Part shown: positions 57,850 through 64,000 of the stretch, piece after piece
Layout of the letters: each line of letters starts with the position of its first letter
Position numbering within the stretch: position 1 is the stretch's first letter
Assembly (NCBI RefSeq): GCF_010499455.1
Contig: NZ_JAAGOH010000010.1
Coordinates: 62,001 to 126,000, forward strand
Source: Ideonella livida
GTDB lineage: Bacteria; Pseudomonadota; Gammaproteobacteria; Burkholderiales; Burkholderiaceae_C
DNA: 64,000 nt
Direction: 5' to 3'
Notes under the pieces: model-generated
Database searches by the model: none
Told to the model about the DNA's origin: nothing
The model's input: only the letters and a program-made list of their open reading frames with translations
Program-made: the position numbers and the translations under genes

Positions 57850-60741
57850 ATGAAACGCATGCTGATCAATGCCACGCAGCCGGAAGAGCGGCGGCTGGCG
57901 ATCGTCGACGGCCAGAAGCTGCTCGACTTCGAGACCGAGATCGAAGGGCGCGAGCAGCGCAAGGGCAATATCTACAAGGCCGTCGTCACCCGCGTCGAGC
58001 CTTCGCTGGAGGCCTGTTTTGTCGACTATGGCGAGGACCGCCACGGCTTCCTGCCTTTCAAGGAAATCTCCCGCCAGTATTTCAAGGAAGGCGTGCCGGT
58101 CAAGGACGCCAAGATCCAGGACGTGATCTCCAACGGCCAGGAACTGCTGGTCCAGGTGGAGAAGGAAGAGCGCGGCAACAAGGGCGCAGCGCTGACCACC
58201 TTCGTCAGCTTGGCCGGCCGCTACCTGGTGCTGATGCCCAACAACCCGCGCGGCGGTGGCGTCAGCCGCCGCATCGAGGGGGAACAGCGCGAGGAGCTCA
58301 AGGAGAACCTCGACCAGCTCGAATACCCCAAGGGCATGAGCCTAATCGCCCGCACCGCCGGCATCGGCCGTACCGCCGCCGAGCTGCAGTGGGACCTGAA
58401 CTACATGCTCAAGCTTTGGGAGGCCATCGACACGGCCTCCCGGGCGGGCAAGGGCGCCTTCCTGATCTATCAGGAGTCGTCGCTGGTGATCCGCGCGATC
58501 CGCGACTACTTCACCGCCGACATCGGCGAGATCCTGATCGACACCGACGACATCTACGATCAGGCCCACCAGTTCATGAACCACGTGATGCCGGAGTCCG
58601 TGCATCGCGTCAAGCGCTACCGCGACCCGGCGCCGCTGTTCAGCCGTTTCCAGATCGAGCACCAGATCGAGACGGCCTTCGCCCGCACGGTGAACCTGCC
58701 TTCCGGCGGGGCCATCGTCATCGACCACACCGAAGCCCTGGTGGCCGTGGACGTGAACTCGGCCCGCGCCACGCGGGGCGGTGACATCGAGGAAACCGCC
58801 ACCCGCACCAACTTGGAAGCGGCCGACGAGATCGCCCGCCAGTGCCGCCTGCGCGACCTGGGCGGCCTGATCGTGGTGGACTTCATCGACATGGAGGACT
58901 CCAAGAACCGCCGCGAGGTCGAGCAGCGCCTGAAGGATGCCCTGCGCTATGACCGCGCCCGCGTGCAGTTCAGCTCGATCAGCAAGTTCGGCCTGCTGGA
59001 GCTGAGCCGCCAGCGCCTGCGCCCGGCCCTGAGCGAAGGCAGCCACATCACCTGCCCGCGCTGCAACGGCACCGGCCACATCCGCGACACCGAGTCCTCG
59101 GCGCTGCAGATCCTGCGCATCATCCAGGAGGAGGCGATGAAGGAAAACACCGCCGCCGTGCACGTGCAAGTGCCGGTGGAGGTGACCTCCTTCCTGCTCA
59201 ACGAGAAGCGCACCGAGATCACCAAGATCGAGCTCAAGCAGCGCACCACCGTGCTGCTGGTGCCCAACAAGCACCTGGAAACGCCGAACTACAAGCTGGA
59301 GCGCCTGCGCCACGACGACCCGCGTCTGGAGAACCTGCAGGCCAGCTACACGATGATCGAGGAGCAGGACGACGAGGTGGCCATCAGCCGCCGCGAGAAG
59401 ACCAAGGCCAAGCAGGAGCCCATCATCAAGGGTCTGCTGCCCGATCAACCTGCGCCCGTGGTGGCCCCGGCGCCTGCCGAGGCCGCCGCCCCGGCACCGG
59501 CCACGGCCACGACCCCCGCCGCCCCTGTGGTGACGGCACCGGCCGCTCCGTCGGTGGCCGCCCCGCGGCCGGCGGGGGGTGGCTTCTTTGGCTGGATCAA
59601 GCGCCTGTTCGCCCCGGCCCCCGTGGCCGCGCCGGAACCGGTGGCCGCCCCGGTGGTCACCCCAACCGAGGCGCCGGCCACTGCACCGGCGGGCCGTGAC
59701 GGCCGCGGCCCGGGCAAGGGCCGTGATGGCGGTCGCCGTGAACGCGAGGAGCGTGGCGAACGCCGCGAGGACCGCAAGGAGGGCCGTGGTGGGCGCGATG
59801 AGCAGGGCCGTCGTGACGGGAGTCGCCCGGAGGGCCGCGGCGACAACCGCCAGGAGGGTCGCAACCGCCGTGATGGTGGCCGCCGCGAGCGCGAGGACGG
59901 CCAAGGCCAGACCGAGGTCCGCGCCGAGCGCCAAGAACGCCAGGACCGCCGACTGCGCGAACAGGAGCGTGAGCTGGGCCAGGCCGCCGTGCCGGCCGAA
60001 CTCGAACTGGCCCAGGGTCTGACCGAAGGCGGGCCTTCGGCGGCTCCGGACGCCGCCCAGGCCGCCGAAGGCGAGCGTGGTGAAGGCCGCCGCCGCCGCC
60101 GCCGCCGTGGCGGTCGCCGCGAGGAGGGCGAAGGCCAGGAAGGCCTGTCAACGGAAGCTCTGGAAGGTGGCCACGAAGACCCGGCTGGCGCGGTCGAACC
60201 GGCTGAAACCACCGCCGGTGAGGCCCCTGCGCTGTCGGAAGGCGCACCGGACGTGCCGGCAGAGGGAGAGGACGGACGTGACGGGGGTCGCCGCCGCCGC
60301 AACCGCTACCGCCGAGACCGTCGCGAGGACGACGGTGTGGCCGAAGGCAACACCACGCCGATGGCCGAGGGCGAGCCGCCGGTGGCCGTGTCTGAGCCGG
60401 TCGCCCCGCTGGCCAACGAGGTGGAGCAGCCGGTGCCGGCCGCCGCAGCCCCGGCCGCCGTGGTGGCCGAGCCCTACGTGCTGGCCGTGGACGAACTGCA
60501 GCGCGTGGCTGAGGCCGCAGGCCTGAACTGGGTCAACTCCGACCCGGCCCGGGTGGCCGAGGTGCAAGCCCAGATCGCCGCCGAGCCCAAGCCGGTGCAC
60601 GTGCCGCGCGAGCGCAAACCGCTGGTGCTGCTGGACGAAGGCCCGTTGGTGCTGGTCGAGACCCGCAAGGACCTGGCCACGGTGCGCCTGCCCTTCGACG
60701 ACGCCCCCGCGGCGGCGACCGAGTCGGGACAGCCCGCCTGA
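57850..60741 (+). CDS. rne: Ribonuclease E
   Basis: A 963-residue endoribonuclease and degradosome scaffold. N-terminal catalytic half: S1 domain (about 37-119), 5' sensor and RNase H-like regions, catalytic Asp301 ([11 protein letters not shown]) and Asp344 (VVDFIDMED), and the zinc link Cys402-Pro-Arg-Cys405. The C-terminal half is not conserved: an Ala/Pro stretch, then an Arg/Glu/Asp/Gly-rich region (about residues 615-720 and 745-835) likely to bind RNA, and a final segment ending VRLPFDDAP. The start ATG at 57850 is preceded by a strong Shine-Dalgarno. It is essential, cleaves AU-rich single-stranded RNA and matures rRNA and tRNA. Confidence 0.97.
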   Translation: MKRMLINATQPEERRLAIVDGQKLLDFETEIEGREQRKGNIYKAVVTRVEPSLEACFVDYGEDRHGFLPFKEISRQYFKEGVPVKDAKIQDVISNGQELLVQVEKEERGNKGAALTTFVSLAGRYLVLMPNNPRGGGVSRRIEGEQREELKENLDQLEYPKGMSLIARTAGIGRTAAELQWDLNYMLKLWEAIDTASRAGKGAFLIYQESSLVIRAIRDYFTADIGEILIDTDDIYDQAHQFMNHVMPESVHRVKRYRDPAPLFSRFQIEHQIETAFARTVNLPSGGAIVIDHTEALVAVDVNSARATRGGDIEETATRTNLEAADEIARQCRLRDLGGLIVVDFIDMEDSKNRREVEQRLKDALRYDRARVQFSSISKFGLLELSRQRLRPALSEGSHITCPRCNGTGHIRDTESSALQILRIIQEEAMKENTAAVHVQVPVEVTSFLLNEKRTEITKIELKQRTTVLLVPNKHLETPNYKLERLRHDDPRLENLQASYTMIEEQDDEVAISRREKTKAKQEPIIKGLLPDQPAPVVAPAPAEAAAPAPATATTPAAPVVTAPAAPSVAAPRPAGGGFFGWIKRLFAPAPVAAPEPVAAPVVTPTEAPATAPAGRDGRGPGKGRDGGRREREERGERREDRKEGRGGRDEQGRRDGSRPEGRGDNRQEGRNRRDGGRREREDGQGQTEVRAERQERQDRRLREQERELGQAAVPAELELAQGLTEGGPSAAPDAAQAAEGERGEGRRRRRRRGGRREEGEGQEGLSTEALEGGHEDPAGAVEPAETTAGEAPALSEGAPDVPAEGEDGRDGGRRRRNRYRRDRREDDGVAEGNTTPMAEGEPPVAVSEPVAPLANEVEQPVPAAAAPAAVVAEPYVLAVDELQRVAEAAGLNWVNSDPARVAEVQAQIAAEPKPVHVPRERKPLVLLDEGPLVLVETRKDLATVRLPFDDAPAAATESGQPA

Positions 60742-60757
60742 CGCCACCGCGTCGCCA

Positions 60758-60782
60758 CCTCACGCCCCCCATGGGCGTGAGG
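60758..60782 (+). terminator. Hairpin after rne
   Basis: A 10-bp stem (60758-60767 with 60773-60782) and 5-nt loop, 17 bp after the rne stop. It has no T-run and probably works with the second hairpin downstream. Confidence 0.55.
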
Positions 60783-60794
60783 CCCCTCTTCCAA

Positions 60795-60829
60795 GGCCCC
60801 CGCCCGCTTGCTGCGTCCGGGGGCTTTTT
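60795..60829 (+). terminator. Rho-independent terminator of rne
   Basis: A 7-bp GC stem (60796-60802 with 60818-60824) followed by five T residues on the plus strand. It also separates rne from the convergent nagZ gene. Confidence 0.85.
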
Positions 60830-60888
60830 CATGCCCTGCCCCCACCGCGGCCCGCCCAACACGGCAAGGCCTCAGGGCAGAAGACCGC

Positions 60889-61989
60889 TCACTGCACCCA
60901 GCCGTTCAGGCGTTCCAGCGCGCGCAGGTAGGGGGCATGGTGCATCAGCTCGTCCCAGGCCAAGGGCTGGGTCTGCGGCAGCAGGGCCATGCGTCGGGCT
61001 TCGCTCTCCTCGCTGGGCCGCCAGTGGCCCCGCTGGGCCTCGGCCAGCAGGCCATCCAGCAGCGCATCCACCGCCTGACCCCCTTCCACCTGAGACTGGT
61101 TGCACAAGAGCACCAGGTCACAGCCGGCGTTGAGGGCCGCCACCCCGGCCTGGGTGAAGCTCACCGCCTGGCCATCGAGTTGGCGGGCCCCCTCCATGCT
61201 GAGGTCGTCGCTGAAAACCGCCCCGGTGAAACCCAGCTCACCCCGCAGAATGTCCTGAAGCCAGACCGGGGAGAAACCGGCAGGCCGCTGCTTGTCCACC
61301 CGGGAATAGATGACATGCGCGGGCATGACGCTGGCCAGCGAACTGCTCAGCCATTCATAGGGCCGCGCATCGTCTTCCAGGATGGCCTTGCGGCTGCGCT
61401 TGTCCACCGGAATGGCCACATGGCTGTCGGCCTCGACATGGCCATGCCCTGGGAAATGCTTGCCGCAGTGCGCCATGCCGGCCTGCAGCAGGCCCTGCAT
61501 CAGGCTCTTGGCCAGCAGGGTGGTGACCCGAGCGTCGCGGTGGAAGGCCCGGTCGCCGATGACATGGCTGCGGCCGTGGTCCAGGTCCAGCACCGGGGTG
61601 AAGCTCAGGTCCACCCCGCAGGCGCGGAGTTCGGCCGCCAGCACATAGCCGGCGGCGGTGGCGGCATCGGTGGCCAGCAGGGCATCCTGCATCCACAACT
61701 CGCCATAAAAGCGCATGGGCGGCAGGTGGGTGAAGCCATCACTGCGGAAGCGCTGCACCCGCCCGCCCTCATGGTCCACACAGACCAGCAGGTCCGGGCG
61801 CAGGGCCTTGGCCTCGGCCACCAGCGCGGTGAGGTGGGCGCGATCCTGCCAATGACGCGAGAACAGGATCATGCCGCCGGTCATGGGGTGCTGCAGGCGG
61901 CGGCGGTCGTCGGCGCTGAGCTGGGTGCCGGCGATGTCAAGCACCACCGGGGCGTGTTCGGGCAGTTCAGGCAGGTCGTGGTCACGCAT
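60889..61989 (-). CDS. nagZ: Beta-N-acetylhexosaminidase
   Basis: A 366-residue cytoplasmic enzyme that removes N-acetylglucosamine from muropeptides during peptidoglycan recycling. GH3 signatures: [27 protein letters not shown] with the catalytic His-Asp dyad region, and [10 protein letters not shown] with the nucleophile Asp. Length is normal. It overlaps acpS by 8 bp and is the last gene of recO-pdxJ-acpS-nagZ. In many bacteria NagZ products trigger AmpC induction. Confidence 0.96.
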   Translation of the reverse strand: MRDHDLPELPEHAPVVLDIAGTQLSADDRRRLQHPMTGGMILFSRHWQDRAHLTALVAEAKALRPDLLVCVDHEGGRVQRFRSDGFTHLPPMRFYGELWMQDALLATDAATAAGYVLAAELRACGVDLSFTPVLDLDHGRSHVIGDRAFHRDARVTTLLAKSLMQGLLQAGMAHCGKHFPGHGHVEADSHVAIPVDKRSRKAILEDDARPYEWLSSSLASVMPAHVIYSRVDKQRPAGFSPVWLQDILRGELGFTGAVFSDDLSMEGARQLDGQAVSFTQAGVAALNAGCDLVLLCNQSQVEGGQAVDALLDGLLAEAQRGHWRPSEESEARRMALLPQTQPLAWDELMHHAPYLRALERLNGWVQ

Positions 61990-62395
61990 GGCCAGGCTCC
62001 TCGGGCTGGGTTTCGACGACGACGAAACTGACCACCTGGTCCAGCTCGTCGCTCAGGGTCACGTGGGCCTGCAAGCGGCGCTGGGCGAACCAGTCGGCCA
62101 GGTCGCCATGCAGACGGATGAAGGGCTTGCCGCTGGGCTCGTTCAGGATCTCGCACGCACGCCAGGTCATGGGCAGGTGCAGGCCCAGGCCGATGGCCTT
62201 GGAAAAGGACTCCTTGGCAGAGAAGCGGGTGGCCAGGTAGGCCAGCCCCCGCGACTCATGGCGCCGGCGGCGCCCGGCCCAGACCTGGAGCTCGGTGGGG
62301 CCCAGCACCTTCTCGGCAAAGCGGTCCCCCCGGCGGGCCAGGGTGTCGCGGATGCGGCCGATGTCGCAGATGTCCGTGCCGATGCCGTAGATCAT
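61982..62395 (-). CDS. acpS: Holo-[acyl-carrier-protein] synthase
   Basis: A 137-residue phosphopantetheinyl transferase that activates acyl carrier protein by attaching 4'-phosphopantetheine from CoA. Motifs: [15 protein letters not shown] with Mg-binding Asp, and [15 protein letters not shown] with the conserved Glu and Lys. The family is a trimer of about 125 residues; this is slightly extended at the C-terminus. It overlaps nagZ and follows pdxJ by 17 bp. Together with the pantothenate genes elsewhere in the window it connects to CoA metabolism. Confidence 0.96.
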   Translation of the reverse strand: MIYGIGTDICDIGRIRDTLARRGDRFAEKVLGPTELQVWAGRRRRHESRGLAYLATRFSAKESFSKAIGLGLHLPMTWRACEILNEPSGKPFIRLHGDLADWFAQRRLQAHVTLSDELDQVVSFVVVETQPEEPGHA

Positions 62396-62412
62396 GGCGG
62401 CGTCCGCAGGTC

Positions 62413-63213
62413 TCAGACCGGCGCATGGGCGCGGCGGATGCAGCGCTGGTAGTCGCGGATGGTCTCGGTGTAGCCCAGCTCCAGGGCATCGGCGATCAGG
62501 GCATGGCCGATGGAGACCTCACTGACGCCGGGCACCTCGCGCAGGAAGACCGCCAGGTTGTCACGGTTGAGGTCATGTCCGGCGTTCACCCCCAGGCCGG
62601 CGGCCAGGGCGGCACGCGCTGCCTCGGCATACCGGGCGCCCACGGCGGCCTGCTCCGGCGTGCCCCAGGCCCGCGCCCAGGCCTCGGTGTAGAGCTCCAC
62701 CCGGTCGGCACCCACCGCACGGGCATGGGCCATGGCCTGGGGCAGCGGGTCCATGAACAGGCTGACCCGCACCCCCAGGGCGTGGCATTCCTCGATCAGC
62801 GGCCGCAGGACCTCGCCGTCGGCGGGCAGGTTCCAACCATGATCCGAGGTGAACTGGCCGACGGTGTCGGGCACGAAAGTGGCCTGGTGGGGCCGCACTG
62901 CGCGCACGAAATCCATCAGGTTGTGCAGCGGATTGCCCTCGATGTTGAACTCCACCTGCGGCCACGCCCGCAGCAGCGCGGCCAGGTCGTGGACGTCGTG
63001 GTGGCGGATGTGGCGCTCGTCGGGCCGCGGGTGGACGGTGATGCCGTCGGCGCCAGCCTCCAGCACCCGGGTGGCGGCCACGGTGACGCTGGGGATGCCC
63101 AGGTGGCGGGTGTTGCGCAGCAGCGCCACCTTGTTGAGGTTGACCGAGAGGGCGGTCAGGCCGGAGGCCGGACCGCCATGGGCGCCGGCATCGGGTGCGA
63201 CGAGCGGATTCAT
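62413..63213 (-). CDS. pdxJ: Pyridoxine 5'-phosphate synthase
   Basis: A 266-residue enzyme that condenses 1-deoxyxylulose-5-phosphate with 3-amino-2-oxopropyl phosphate to pyridoxine phosphate. The TIM-barrel motifs are [36 protein letters not shown], and [12 protein letters not shown]. The ATG at 63213 fits the family; the upstream extension of the frame is low-complexity. Standard betaproteobacterial order downstream of recO. Confidence 0.97.
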   Translation of the reverse strand: MNPLVAPDAGAHGGPASGLTALSVNLNKVALLRNTRHLGIPSVTVAATRVLEAGADGITVHPRPDERHIRHHDVHDLAALLRAWPQVEFNIEGNPLHNLMDFVRAVRPHQATFVPDTVGQFTSDHGWNLPADGEVLRPLIEECHALGVRVSLFMDPLPQAMAHARAVGADRVELYTEAWARAWGTPEQAAVGARYAEAARAALAAGLGVNAGHDLNRDNLAVFLREVPGVSEVSIGHALIADALELGYTETIRDYQRCIRRAHAPV

Positions 63214-63302
63214 GATGGCGTGTGGGGGTGAGGAACTGCTGAGGGGAAGGTCGCGGGAAGGGCCCGCCCGGGCGGAAGGCGCGGGGCCCCGCCGGCGCGG
63301 GC

Positions 63303-64000
63303 TCAGCCCCGCTCCATCCACTGTTGGGCGTCGATCATGACCTCGCGGGTGCGCAACCGGGCCGAGCCCAGATGATAGTGAAGCAGTCCGCGGGAGGTGG
63401 TCTTGAGCGCAGGCAAGGCCTGGGCGCAGGCCAACTGCAAAGCCACCAGCTCGCCGTCGTCCAGTGCTTGCTGGATGTCGCTCCACTGGCGCCCGGTCAG
63501 GCCGTTGTCGGCCATGGCGGCCGCCACCAGGCCGAGCTCGGGCCGCAGGCTGTACACCGACGAGGGCAGCAGGGGCGTCTGCTGGGCGGTGAGCAGGTCC
63601 AGCGTCGGCAGCAGGCCCAGCTCGCGCAGGAGCAGCAGCTCAAAGGCCCGCAGCGCGGCCTGCATCAGCGTGTCCTCCCCGCTGGCCAGGGCCGGCAGGC
63701 TGCCGGCATAAGCATCGAACAGCAAGGGTTGGGCGTCGGCCCGCGGCAGAAGCCGCAGGAGCAGCTCATTGAGGTAGAAGCCGCTGAACAGTGCTGCCGC
63801 CGGCAGCACCGGGCCACCGCCAGCCCATTCGGCCGCCCGCAGGGTATGGATCTCCGCCCCCTCGTCCTTGACCGCGCCCAAGCTGACCGACAGGCGCTGA
63901 AAGGGCATGAGCACTGGCCGCAGCTGGGAGTGCGGGCGCTTGGCCCCCTTGGCGGCCACGGCCACCCGGCCCTGCCCGCGGGTGAAGAGCTCCACGATCA
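63303..64000 (-). CDS. recO: DNA repair protein RecO (5' end cut by window)
   Basis: The visible 232 codons encode most of RecO, which loads RecA onto SSB-coated DNA in the RecF pathway. The segment ELFTRGQGRVAVAAKGAKRP matches the first strand-loop region of RecO, normally about residue 25, so the start codon lies beyond the window edge; the GTG near 63995 is not the true start. The remaining helical domain ends QWMERG. RecO precedes pdxJ with 89 bp between. Confidence 0.92.
   Translation of the reverse strand, partial: IVELFTRGQGRVAVAAKGAKRPHSQLRPVLMPFQRLSVSLGAVKDEGAEIHTLRAAEWAGGGPVLPAAALFSGFYLNELLLRLLPRADAQPLLFDAYAGSLPALASGEDTLMQAALRAFELLLLRELGLLPTLDLLTAQQTPLLPSSVYSLRPELGLVAAAMADNGLTGRQWSDIQQALDDGELVALQLACAQALPALKTTSRGLLHYHLGSARLRTREVMIDAQQWMERG

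Overview
The window is about 70% GC, densely packed, and reads as chromosome of a betaproteobacterium of the order Burkholderiales, probably near Ideonella, Rubrivivax, Leptothrix or Roseateles. The evidence is conserved gene order: ppc divergent from hemC-hemD-hemX-hemY, recO-pdxJ-acpS-nagZ, rluC divergent from rne, and panB-panC with bioB and panD. No insertion sequence, prophage or CRISPR array is visible.

Layout. 1-1000: a small DUF3429 membrane protein and two identical tRNA-Arg(ACG) genes with a shared promoter and a terminator. 1065-8524: haem synthesis operon hemC-D-X-Y and divergent phosphoenolpyruvate carboxylase. 8639-12156: AlgZ/AlgR-type two-component pair and argH. 12211-15806: two DUF5666 lipoproteins and a DUF6502 protein. 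15962-20610: dinB, a YbaN-type membrane protein, bacteriohemerythrin, a LysR regulator and an FMN alpha-hydroxy-acid dehydrogenase. 20815-22763: small proteins and dcd.

22794-30277 and 37433-41805 form the distinctive part, an iron and haem region. An operon imelysin / di-haem oxidoreductase / imelysin-like / DUF1513 diverges from an OprB-like porin across one Fur-box-like palindrome. Bacterioferritin and its ferredoxin follow, then fur itself, an unrecognised Fur-box-preceded gene and hemP. hemP is followed by a very diverged haem-degrading-factor-like protein and a DUF2325 protein. Five Fur-box-like sites occur; four share the pattern GCGAA-N3-TTCGC or a close variant. An RND efflux pair, a second porin and a P-loop kinase lie between the two iron blocks.

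41875-46271: a substrate-binding lipoprotein overlaps a large hybrid sensor kinase, suggesting a ligand-sensing phosphorelay. 46231-53248 (minus strand): panB, panC, bioB, panD, a third imelysin-like protein carrying a histone-H1-like Lys/Ala insert, and a DUF4139 protein. 53361-53725 is a decayed TrpB2 fragment. 53762-57225: sppA, a Rieske protein, a HAD phosphatase and rluC. 57850-60741: rne with a structured leader. 60889-64000: nagZ, acpS, pdxJ and recO, the last cut by the window edge.

Most of the window is ordinary core metabolism. The best candidates for new biology are the iron/haem cluster with its degenerate imelysins, the H1-like insertion in the third imelysin, the hemP-linked pair of unusual proteins, and the binding-protein/hybrid-kinase pair.
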